NCBI GenBank assembly: GCA_947165975.1
Contig: CAMVCL010000006.1
Coordinates: 1 to 52,254, forward strand
Origin: an uncultured Candidatus Saccharibacteria bacterium
GTDB taxonomy: Bacteria; Patescibacteriota; Saccharimonadia; Saccharimonadales; Saccharimonadaceae
Length of the DNA: 52,254 nt
Direction: 5' to 3'
Shown here: positions 7,393 through 14,045 of the stretch, in pieces
Layout: the number at the start of each line of letters is the position of its first letter
Numbering within the stretch: position 1 is the first letter of the stretch
Notes under the pieces: generated by a model
Seen by the model: only the letters and a program-made list of their open reading frames with translations
Database searches by the model: none
Told to the model about the DNA's origin: nothing
Made by a program: the position numbers and the translations under genes

Positions 7393-7410
7393 TATGATAT
7401 AATCATAAGC

Positions 7411-9159
7411 ATGAATGAAGAAGATGGGCAGTATTTTTATCATCCGCTAGAAAATATCGAAGATGTTGAAATCTTTTATGAGGCAGTCGAAAGACAACAT
7501 CTTACTAAGGCAGTTTCTAAAGAACGCCCATATACTTATTGGACAATTGAATTATATGATCAAAAAAATGGTATCCGCGGAGGTGGTGGTTTAGGTGTTT
7601 TGGCTGCGGATACTAGGCGTGTAGCTGAAGATACTGGTGTGCCATTTGCATTAATTACGCCATTTTATCCGTCTGAAACTCACCAAAAAATGAAAAACGG
7701 CGACATAATTGATGAGCATATTCCTGTAAATTATAAGGATTTTGGATTCAAGTTTATTGATAAGGTTAACGTAAAATGTTGCAATAATCTATGCCAACTA
7801 GATGTAATTGAAAAAGCCTTCAAAAACACGCGTATCATTGCGATAACAGAACCCAACTTTGGTGAATTATATTCTGGCATGAGCGGTTCCGATCATCGCC
7901 TATATCAGGAAGTAGCTTTGGGATTTGGTGGTTACGCTGCTTTGAAGCTATTAGGTTTAAAGCCGGCTATAATGCAGCTTAACGAAGTCGCCACCTTCTT
8001 TGCGGCATTGGCGCGCCTAGATGAGCTCGCTCGCAACGGTATGGATTTCTATGAAGCCGTCGTTTATACTCGTAAACATACTTTATACACTAATCACACA
8101 TTAGTGCAAGCAGCCGAAGCAGATTTTAGTTTTGAACAGTTCGAGCGTTTTGTATTTCCGAACCTCAAATCTCTGGCCGTTAAAAAATGGTTGAAAGATA
8201 AGTTTGTCGATGGACATATCAAACTGTCTTCAGTTACGATTGAAATTGCTGAACTACGTTCAGGTGTTTCTAAATTACATGCAAGAGTTGCAAATTATCG
8301 TGACATTGCTGGCAATAAGGTTAAATTTAAAGCCGTAACTAATGGTATCGATATGCATACTTGGGTATTACCGGAAATTAATGATTTTTATGAGAAAAAC
8401 GGTATACTTGATATGTACTTAGCGCCTACGGCGGATTATGAGGAAAAATTGGAACAAGTCACTGCGGAAAAGATTCGTGAATTTAAAAAGATTGGTCGCG
8501 AAAAGCTTAATCAAGTACTTAAAACCCGTCCTGATCAATATGGCAAAATTCTTAAATTCTCCGATGAAGATTTCATTTTTGATTTTAAGCGTCGCTTCGT
8601 CGACTATAAACGTCCAGAATTGCCATTTAAAGATGCTGAGAGGCTGAAGAACATCTTATCGCGCAGAAATGCTCATTATATTTTGGCGGGTCGTGTACAT
8701 TCAGGTGACGAAGTAATGTCCGGAAAGCTTAAAAAGCTTCTTGAGACTGTAGACAAAGATGATTACTTACGTGAACATGTTCACTATATTGCTGATTATG
8801 ATGAAGAATTAGCTTACGGTTTATCTAGTGGTTCAAACGTAGCAATTAACGTTCCGATCGTTGGATTAGAAGCCTGCGGTACATCTTGGATGAAAGATAT
8901 TGCTAACCTCAATCTTCTAATTTCCACTCATGACGGTGGTGTTGCAGATGGTTCTATCAATAGTTACCTGAATGTCTCTGGTGAAAACGAAAGCGAAGAA
9001 CTAGACATGCTATACCAACGAATGGAAGAGGCAATTTCGGCTTATGACAATGATTTCGATCTTGAATTTCTGATCAAGCGCCAGCTCGAAACATTTCTAC
9101 CTGTTATTTCTGGCGCCAGAATGCTAAAAGATTATCTTGACTATTTATTCCCAGCGTAG
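7411..9159 (+). CDS. Short GT35 alpha-glucan phosphorylase
   Basis: Releases glucose 1-phosphate from alpha-1,4-glucans using pyridoxal phosphate. Signature blocks are recognisable in order: GGGGLGVLAADTRRVAEDTG (residue 57 on), QLNEVATFFA (about 190), TLYTNHTLVQAAEADFS (about 226), AVTNGIDMHTW (about 310), RFVDYKRPEL (about 391), and GLEACGTSWMKDIANLNLL (about 489), whose Lys is the expected PLP-binding residue. At 582 residues it is much shorter than enteric GlgP (about 800), like the compact bacterial and archaeal alpha-glucan phosphorylases. Leaderless: extended -10 TGATATAAT, ATG 7 bases later. The stop is followed by a terminator. It implies access to stored or host-derived glucan. Confidence 0.85.
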   Translation: MNEEDGQYFYHPLENIEDVEIFYEAVERQHLTKAVSKERPYTYWTIELYDQKNGIRGGGGLGVLAADTRRVAEDTGVPFALITPFYPSETHQKMKNGDIIDEHIPVNYKDFGFKFIDKVNVKCCNNLCQLDVIEKAFKNTRIIAITEPNFGELYSGMSGSDHRLYQEVALGFGGYAALKLLGLKPAIMQLNEVATFFAALARLDELARNGMDFYEAVVYTRKHTLYTNHTLVQAAEADFSFEQFERFVFPNLKSLAVKKWLKDKFVDGHIKLSSVTIEIAELRSGVSKLHARVANYRDIAGNKVKFKAVTNGIDMHTWVLPEINDFYEKNGILDMYLAPTADYEEKLEQVTAEKIREFKKIGREKLNQVLKTRPDQYGKILKFSDEDFIFDFKRRFVDYKRPELPFKDAERLKNILSRRNAHYILAGRVHSGDEVMSGKLKKLLETVDKDDYLREHVHYIADYDEELAYGLSSGSNVAINVPIVGLEACGTSWMKDIANLNLLISTHDGGVADGSINSYLNVSGENESEELDMLYQRMEEAISAYDNDFDLEFLIKRQLETFLPVISGARMLKDYLDYLFPA

Positions 9160-9165
9160 TATAAT
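9137..9165 (+). promoter_or_regulatory. Promoter of secE-nusG
   Basis: TTGACT (9137-9142), 17-base spacer, TATAAT (9160-9165). It lies in the last codons of the phosphorylase gene. The predicted transcript start (about 9172) falls on the first base of the following hairpin. Confidence 0.8.
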
Positions 9166-9171
9166 CTTGAC

Positions 9172-9193
9172 AAGTCTGGTATCAGACTTTTTT
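9172..9193 (+). terminator. Intrinsic terminator of the phosphorylase gene, also a 5' stem of the secE mRNA
   Basis: AAGTCTG (9172-9178), loop GTAT, CAGACTT (9183-9189), then T to 9193. A perfect 7-bp stem with U-run. Confidence 0.8.
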
Positions 9194-9214
9194 GATATCA
9201 AATAAAGGAGTAAG

Positions 9215-9598
9215 ATGGCTAAAGTAACAAGAATAAAGGCGAGTGAAGAATCGTCAAAACACGATTCTGACGAGCCGGCAATTACTCGAAAAAAAGTTGT
9301 TGTCAAAGACAAAAAGTCCGAAAAGTCCAAAAGAGCTAAAATCAAAAAAGCCGAAAAAGAGATTGGTAAATCAAAGAAGAAATCTGAAAAGAAACCATTT
9401 ATCCTATTTCGACCATTCGTAGCACTTTATAGGTATCTACGTAATTCTTGGATGGAGCTACGTCAAGTACGTTGGCCAAATCGTAAAGCCACTTGGAAAA
9501 TGGTACTCGCAGTGATGGTCTATACGTTACTCTTCGTAGTAATTATCTCATTGCTCGATTTATTCTTTTCATGGTTATTTAATTTAATTTTAGGATAA
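9215..9598 (+). CDS. secE: Preprotein translocase subunit SecE
   Basis: 127 residues. The first 60 or so are strongly charged (Lys/Glu/Ser), an extension relative to the minimal bacterial SecE. The SecE core follows: LRNSWMELRQVRWPNRKATW (amphipathic helix), then a single membrane helix (MVLAVMVYTLLFVVIISLLD) and a hydrophobic tail. SecE clamps SecY in the plasma membrane. It is followed after 9 bases by nusG, the classic secE-nusG-rplK order. Ribosome site AAAGGAG before ATG 9215. Confidence 0.95.
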   Translation: MAKVTRIKASEESSKHDSDEPAITRKKVVVKDKKSEKSKRAKIKKAEKEIGKSKKKSEKKPFILFRPFVALYRYLRNSWMELRQVRWPNRKATWKMVLAVMVYTLLFVVIISLLDLFFSWLFNLILG

Positions 9599-9607
9599 GG
9601 AGATAAA

Positions 9608-10156
9608 ATGGCAGTAAATAGATATGATGATACACGTGCTTGGTATGCGATTTCTACCTATTCAGGTTATGAAGATAAGGTTGCTGACTCGATCAATCAA
9701 CGCGTCGATACCGTAGAAATGGCTGATAAGATTTTTGAGGCCATCGTACCCAAGGAAAAACAAATTGAAATTAAAAATGGTAAACGCAAGATTGTTGACC
9801 GCAAGATTCTACAGGGCTATGTACTTGTTGATATGAAGCTCTCTGATGAGACTTGGTATATCATTCGCAATACTCCAGGTGTTACTGGTTTTATTGGCAC
9901 CGGTACTCAGCCTACTCCAGTTTCTGAAAAAGAAATCACTAAAATCAAGAAACGTATGGGCGTCGAAGATCCTAAATTCTCCGTCAAATATGAAGTTGGT
10001 GAGGTAGTTTCAATTACAGATGGTCCATTTAAAGGCTTTGACGGGGCAATCTCTGAAATTGATGCTGCAAAAGGTAAGCTTAAAGTTATGGTCTCGATGT
10101 TTGGCCGCGAAACGCCCGTTGAGCTTGATGCTTTACAGGTTAAACAATTGAATTAA
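9608..10156 (+). CDS. nusG: Transcription termination/antitermination protein NusG
   Basis: 182 residues. The NGN domain starts WYAISTYSGYEDKVADSI and contains KILQGYVLVDM and NTPGVTGFIG. A KOW domain follows (GEVVSITDGPFKGFDGAISE). NusG binds RNA polymerase beta-prime and links it to Rho or the ribosome. A strong AAGGAG ribosome site precedes ATG 9608. Length and domain order are normal. Confidence 0.97.
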   Translation: MAVNRYDDTRAWYAISTYSGYEDKVADSINQRVDTVEMADKIFEAIVPKEKQIEIKNGKRKIVDRKILQGYVLVDMKLSDETWYIIRNTPGVTGFIGTGTQPTPVSEKEITKIKKRMGVEDPKFSVKYEVGEVVSITDGPFKGFDGAISEIDAAKGKLKVMVSMFGRETPVELDALQVKQLN

Positions 10157-10175
10157 TTAGAATTTGTGATATAAT
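10148..10175 (+). promoter_or_regulatory. Promoter of rplK
   Basis: TTGAAT (10148-10153), 16-base spacer, TATAAT (10170-10175) with TG at 10167-10168. It overlaps the last codons and stop of nusG, so rplK can be transcribed separately. Confidence 0.6.
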
Positions 10176-10229
10176 TTAATTTGTTACATAAATGCTTCTA
10201 AATATATTAATTTTAAAAAGGGTATTATA

Positions 10230-10658
10230 ATGGCAGGTAAAAAAGTTATTGGTAATTTGAAATTACGTATCCCGGCAGGTCGCGCGACAGCTGGTCCTCC
10301 AGTTGGTTCAACACTCGGTCAGTGGGGATTAAACATGATGGATTTCATCAATCCATTCAATGAGGCTACCAAAGATTTAATGGGAAAGAATGTGATTGTC
10401 CATATTCGTGTCTTTGAAGATCGTACTTTTGATTGGAAATCACTTGGTCAACCAGTTGATGATTTGATTCGTGAGGCAATCAAGATCCAAAAGGGCTCCG
10501 GTAAGCCAAACGTTGATAAGGTTGGTAAAATCACTAAAGCCCAACTTAAAGAGATTGCCGAAAAGAAAATGGATCAACTCAATGCAGTTGATATCGAAGG
10601 CGCTATTAAGATTGTAGCGGGTACTGCTCGTTCAATGGGTGTAACGGTTGAAGATTAA
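10230..10658 (+). CDS. rplK: 50S ribosomal protein L11
   Basis: 142 residues, the standard length. Recognisable are LRIPAGRATAGPPVGSTLGQ near the N-terminus, MMDFINPFNEAT, and the C-terminal rRNA-binding domain closing with IKIVAGTARSMGVTVED. L11 forms the GTPase-associated centre with 23S rRNA and the L10/L12 stalk, whose genes lie 3 kb on. A terminator follows. Confidence 0.97.
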   Translation: MAGKKVIGNLKLRIPAGRATAGPPVGSTLGQWGLNMMDFINPFNEATKDLMGKNVIVHIRVFEDRTFDWKSLGQPVDDLIREAIKIQKGSGKPNVDKVGKITKAQLKEIAEKKMDQLNAVDIEGAIKIVAGTARSMGVTVED

Positions 10659-10678
10659 ATTCGTTTTAATACACAGGA

Positions 10679-10707
10679 AGTCAATCTGTTAACAGATTGA
10701 CTTTTTT
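10679..10707 (+). terminator. Intrinsic terminator of rplK
   Basis: Perfect 24-base palindrome at 10679-10702 (arms AGTCAATCTG / CAGATTGACT, TTAA loop) with a T-run to 10707. The TTGACT of its right arm also serves as the -35 of the next promoter. Confidence 0.92.
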
Positions 10708-10725
10708 GTTAAAGTGTGCTATAAT
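10697..10725 (+). promoter_or_regulatory. Promoter embedded in the rplK terminator
   Basis: TTGACT (10697-10702, right arm of the terminator stem), 17-base spacer, TATAAT (10720-10725) preceded by TG at 10717-10718. It drives the 153-residue unknown gene. Confidence 0.75.
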
Positions 10726-10755
10726 ATATGTATATACCATAAGGAGGTGCGGCAA

Positions 10756-11217
10756 ATGGGAGTACATTTTAAAAAACATGAAAGTCGTTATTGTAGGATG
10801 TTCGAGCGAACCTTGAATCTTTGGGAAAAGTATAATGAAGAATATCGTACTATTCTTAAAGATTACGAAAGATTATTGGCCAAAAAGCGCGAACTAAATA
10901 TCAAGCCACTTAACAAGATTAAGGAGTCTTCTTTGAGGGAATTTCCGATCATAAATTTCCTCTATATTGATGATGAATCAAAAGCCGAAGAATATCTTCT
11001 AAATCTTACCGAGAGAAGGCTCTGTGAACTGATGGGTGACATTGATCTGTACGTTGACAGTAAGTTGCGTAGAGATTTGCTCGCAAAGATCTTCGACTAT
11101 CGCTATGAAATTAGGAACAGATTTATTCCAAAATCTCAGTATGCGATGAACCCTGACGCTTGTGGAAGAGGTCGTAAGGCCAGCAATAGTACTATACTTT
11201 ATAGTGACGACAAATGA
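10756..11217 (+). CDS. Conserved-looking hypothetical protein, 153 residues
   Basis: ATG 10756 is chosen over the upstream in-frame codon at 10714 because of the strong ribosome site AAGGAGGT (10741-10748) and because the upstream codons overlap the promoter. The product begins MGVHFKKHESRYCRMFERTL, is rich in charged residues and appears mostly helical; residues 30-60 could form a coiled coil. No membrane segment or known motif. It sits alone between rplK and rplA with its own promoter and a following stem-loop, so it is a separate unit inside the ribosomal-protein cluster. Function unknown. Confidence 0.65.
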   Translation: MGVHFKKHESRYCRMFERTLNLWEKYNEEYRTILKDYERLLAKKRELNIKPLNKIKESSLREFPIINFLYIDDESKAEEYLLNLTERRLCELMGDIDLYVDSKLRRDLLAKIFDYRYEIRNRFIPKSQYAMNPDACGRGRKASNSTILYSDDK

Positions 11218-11226
11218 TTTTTTTCA

Positions 11227-11247
11227 GGGAGAGCCCACGGCTCTCCC
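11227..11247 (+). terminator. Stem-loop after the 153-residue gene
   Basis: Perfect 9-bp stem GGGAGAGCC / GGCTCTCCC with CAC loop. The following sequence is T-rich but interrupted, so termination may be partial. Confidence 0.65.
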
Positions 11248-11252
11248 TTCTC

Positions 11253-11281
11253 TTGCTTTTTGCTGATTTTTTTGTTATAAT
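11253..11281 (+). promoter_or_regulatory. Promoter of rplA
   Basis: TTGCTT (11253-11258), 17-base spacer, TATAAT (11276-11281) with TG at 11273-11274. About 55 nt of leader precede ATG 11343. Confidence 0.6.
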
Positions 11282-11342
11282 ATTTGAAGTTAAATTAATT
11301 CGTGGGAGAATATACTTCGTTTGCACCACAGAAAGGATATTT

Positions 11343-12281
11343 ATGGCCGAAGAAGAGGTCAAAGACTTAAAAAATACTGAAGCTACAGAAGAAGTAGCTG
11401 AGGCTAAACCAGAAATCGTTGATGCTCCTGAAACCGAGGAGAAAGAAACTTTTGCAAAATCTGGTAAGAAGTCCAAGAAACACATTGAAGAAGTTAAGGC
11501 TGAAGAAGAACGCCAAGCTCGCAAGGCAGAGCGTGCTGCCAAAGAAGCTGCTGGTGAAAAGCCAAAAGGTGCTACTCCAGTCACTCGTCCACGCATTGAG
11601 CGTCGCGGTAAGAAATATCAAGAAGCCGCTAAAATGGTCGAAAAGAAACCTTACGACTTAAAATCTGCAATTGAATTAGCTATTAAAAGTAACCCGGTTA
11701 AATTTGACGCCTCAGTTGAAGTCCACGTACGTCTTGGCGTAGACCCGCGTCAAGCCGATCAAAACATCCGTACCACCATGGTATTGCCAAATGGTAATGG
11801 CAAAACCGTTCGTGTAGCCGTATTTGCTCCATTAGATGTCTGTAAAGCCGCCAAGGCCGCTGGTGCTGATATTGCTGAAGACGAAGAATTCTTGAAGCAA
11901 CTCGAGAAGGGAACTATCAATTTTGATGTCTTAATCTCTACCCCACAATACATGCCGAAACTTGGTAAGTTTGCCCGTGTGCTTGGCCCTAAGGGATTAA
12001 TGCCAAACCCTAAGGCTGGTACTGTGACTATGGATGTTGAAAAAGCCGTTAAGGAAGCCAAAGCTGGTAAGGTTGAGTATCGCGTCGATAAGCAATCTAT
12101 TGTTCATATTGGTATTGGTAAAGTATCATTTGGTACCGACAAACTAGTCGAGAATGCTACCGCTTTCTTCGATTCACTGAAGGCTCAGAAACCTGCCTCA
12201 CTTAAGGGTACTTATGTGAAGTCTGTATTTATTGCCACCACTATGGGCCCTTCAATTCAACTTGAGAACAATTACAATTAG
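11343..12281 (+). CDS. rplA: 50S ribosomal protein L1 with long charged N-terminal extension
   Basis: ATG 11343 follows AAAGGA (11332-11337) and is preferred to the in-frame start at 11214, which lies upstream of the promoter. The product is 312 residues against about 230 usually. Residues 1-80 are Glu/Lys/Ala-rich and low complexity. The L1 core begins near RIERRGKKYQEAAKMVEKK and continues with LGVDPRQADQNIRTTMVLPN, NGKTVRVAVFA, and PKLGKFARVLGPKGLMPNPK, the highly conserved rRNA-binding block. L1 forms the mobile stalk by the E-site. Some CPR lineages lack L1; its presence here is compatible with Saccharibacteria. Confidence 0.95.
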   Translation: MAEEEVKDLKNTEATEEVAEAKPEIVDAPETEEKETFAKSGKKSKKHIEEVKAEEERQARKAERAAKEAAGEKPKGATPVTRPRIERRGKKYQEAAKMVEKKPYDLKSAIELAIKSNPVKFDASVEVHVRLGVDPRQADQNIRTTMVLPNGNGKTVRVAVFAPLDVCKAAKAAGADIAEDEEFLKQLEKGTINFDVLISTPQYMPKLGKFARVLGPKGLMPNPKAGTVTMDVEKAVKEAKAGKVEYRVDKQSIVHIGIGKVSFGTDKLVENATAFFDSLKAQKPASLKGTYVKSVFIATTMGPSIQLENNYN

Positions 12282-12305
12282 TTTTGCTTATGTTATAATT
12301 GCAGT

Positions 12306-12869
12306 ATGGAGGCAATTCAAAATCTGCAATTATATGAATTGATAATCTTTATTGCGCTTGGGTTGGCGGTACTGCTGTTTGGTTATCGCATTAAAAAAAT
12401 CGCCTTTTTCGTGGCTTGGTTCTTACTTGGCCTAAATCTAATGCGGTTTTTGATGCCATATATTAATGACGCTGTGCCACAAATTGCAAATGACGCAATC
12501 TATCAGACCTTATTGCCAATTGGTGGAGGTATTATTCTGGGAGCGATGGGTTTTTCAATCGAGAAACTATGCGTAGCTGGTATCATCTTTGTACTTGTAA
12601 TGATGATCACGATTCAATATTTTGGCACAGAATGGCTAACTCTTGGTATTGGTGCTGTTGTTGGCGTGATTGCCGGTGGTCTGGGCGTACAAATGATGAA
12701 GCCAGCAATTATCATCGCAACCGCCGCGGTAGGCTCATATGCCCTAACTTTAGCAATTCTACACTTAATTCCACAAATAGATCCCTCTGTCTTTTATTGG
12801 CCAATTCTAATTGTCTTGGCTGTCCTCGGAGCCCTATTCCAGTTTAAAAACGCCAAAAACGTCTCTTGA
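12306..12869 (+). CDS. Polytopic membrane protein, possibly DUF4203-like
   Basis: 187 residues with six or so hydrophobic helices (about 12-27, 32-50, 66-86, 88-104, 110-128, 132-150, 160-178). Gly-rich helices such as LGIGAVVGVIAGGLGVQMM suggest close helix packing as in DUF4203/TMEM198-type proteins, but this is only a resemblance. No catalytic motif. Predicted leaderless: TGTTATAAT with ATG 6 bases downstream. Position between rplA and the L10 leader may be incidental. Function unknown. Confidence 0.55.
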   Translation: MEAIQNLQLYELIIFIALGLAVLLFGYRIKKIAFFVAWFLLGLNLMRFLMPYINDAVPQIANDAIYQTLLPIGGGIILGAMGFSIEKLCVAGIIFVLVMMITIQYFGTEWLTLGIGAVVGVIAGGLGVQMMKPAIIIATAAVGSYALTLAILHLIPQIDPSVFYWPILIVLAVLGALFQFKNAKNVS

Positions 12870-12894
12870 ATTTTTATCCCTAGTGTGATATAAT
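12866..12894 (+). promoter_or_regulatory. Promoter of rplJ-rplL
   Basis: TTGAAT (12866-12871), 17-base spacer, TATAAT (12889-12894), with TG at 12886-12887. The predicted transcript starts about 12901, exactly where the L10 leader begins. Confidence 0.8.
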
Positions 12895-12901
12895 TATTGG
12901 A

Positions 12902-12973
12902 GTTACCAAAGACAGTGGCGGAGTTTTCTCTTAATTATGCCACCGAGGAATTTCTTACAATTTGTTTGGTGAC
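12902..12973 (+). ncRNA. L10-type mRNA leader (autoregulatory site for L10(L12)4)
   Basis: Outer stem GTTACCAAA (12902-12910) with TTTGGTGAC (12965-12973), inner stem GTGGC (12915-12919) with GCCAC (12939-12943). Unpaired AGAC and CGAGGAA segments between them match the kink-turn arrangement of ribosomal protein L10 leaders. The position, from the transcript start to about 50 bases before rplJ, is as expected. Binding of excess L10-L12 complex would repress the operon; this is inferred from the family. Confidence 0.75.
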
Positions 12974-13025
12974 GCTATTTAACAATTAGTCAACCGAATT
13001 ATTAAATTAACCAAAGGAACTTTTT

Positions 13026-13547
13026 ATGGCAATTTCAAAAGATAAAAAGAATACATTGGTTGCTGATTTGACTGAGCTTTTATCAAGCGCAAAAACGACA
13101 GTTTACGCTAAATATCAAGGATTGACTGTAGCTGAACTCCAAGAGCTTCGCAAAGCTGCACGTGAATCGGGCGTAAAAATTAAAGTTGTCAAAAATCGCT
13201 TGGTGCGTGTAGCAATGGGACAAATCGCCGTCTACAAGGACACTGATACAACTGGCCTGACCGGTCAATTGCTTTATGCTGTTTCTGCAGACGACGAAGT
13301 TGCTCCTGCTAAAGTCTTGGCAGAATTCGCTAAGAAACATAACGCCCTAAGTTTGGCTGGTGGTTTTAGTGATCTTGGTGTCGCTCTTTCTGAAGACGAA
13401 GTCAAATCACTCGCCGCTATGCCAACCAAAAACGAGCTTATCGCTCAGGTGGTGGCACAACTTCTCTCGCCAGTCACCGACAGTATCTCTGGTCTCTCCG
13501 GAGGCTTGTCAGGTATTGTATCTGGCCTTGAAGCACATGCTAGTTAA
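13026..13547 (+). CDS. rplJ: 50S ribosomal protein L10
   Basis: 173 residues. N-terminal rRNA-binding domain: SKDKKNTLVADLTELLSSAK, VYAKYQGLTVAELQELRKA, and VKIKVVKNRLVRVAM. The C-terminal helix that docks L12 dimers is at residues 135-170. L10 anchors the stalk to the L11 region. Ribosome site AAAGGAA before ATG 13026; the L10 leader is upstream and rplL starts 36 bases downstream. Confidence 0.95.
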   Translation: MAISKDKKNTLVADLTELLSSAKTTVYAKYQGLTVAELQELRKAARESGVKIKVVKNRLVRVAMGQIAVYKDTDTTGLTGQLLYAVSADDEVAPAKVLAEFAKKHNALSLAGGFSDLGVALSEDEVKSLAAMPTKNELIAQVVAQLLSPVTDSISGLSGGLSGIVSGLEAHAS

Positions 13548-13583
13548 TTAGCAACCTATTAATATATTAGAAAGGAATTAAAA

Positions 13584-13967
13584 ATGGCTACTGATATTAA
13601 AAAATTAGCCGAGGAATTGGTAAAACTTACCGTTCTCGAAGTAAATGAACTTAAGAACGTCCTTAAGGACGAATATGGCATTGAGCCTGCTGCAGCCGCT
13701 GTTGCTGTAGCTGCTGGTCCAGCTGCTGGCGCTGAAGCCGCTGCTGACGAAGGCAAATCTGAATATGACGTCGTATTGAAAGACGCCGGCAGTCAAAAGA
13801 TTGCCGTGATCAAGGCTGTCAAGGAAGCTACTGGTCTTGGTCTTGGTGAAGCTAAGGCTATCGTTGATGGTGCTCCTGCTACCGTCAAAGAAAAGGTCGC
13901 TAAAGCTGACGCCGAAGCTATGAAGAAAGCCCTCGAAGAAGCTGGTGCTACTGTTGAATTAGCTTAA
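13584..13967 (+). CDS. rplL: 50S ribosomal protein L7/L12
   Basis: 127 residues. The N-terminal dimerisation helix is followed by an Ala/Gly/Val-rich hinge (about 33-55) and the conserved C-terminal domain ([51 protein letters not shown]) that recruits translational GTPases. AGAAAGGAA ribosome site. It ends the operon before a bidirectional terminator. Confidence 0.97.
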   Translation: MATDIKKLAEELVKLTVLEVNELKNVLKDEYGIEPAAAAVAVAAGPAAGAEAAADEGKSEYDVVLKDAGSQKIAVIKAVKEATGLGLGEAKAIVDGAPATVKEKVAKADAEAMKKALEEAGATVELA

Positions 13968-13996
13968 TATATATAAATAGGTTGGCTATTGTTACT

Positions 13997-14022
13997 AAAA
14001 ACCGCCCGAGAGGGCGGTTTTT
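13997..14022. terminator. Bidirectional intrinsic terminator between rplL and FISUMP copy 2
   Basis: AAAAACCGCCC (13997-14007), GAGA loop, GGGCGGTTTTT (14012-14022). A/T tails on both sides serve the convergent genes. Confidence 0.92.
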
Positions 14023-14045
14023 GTGTTATATTGATTTAAACTAAA

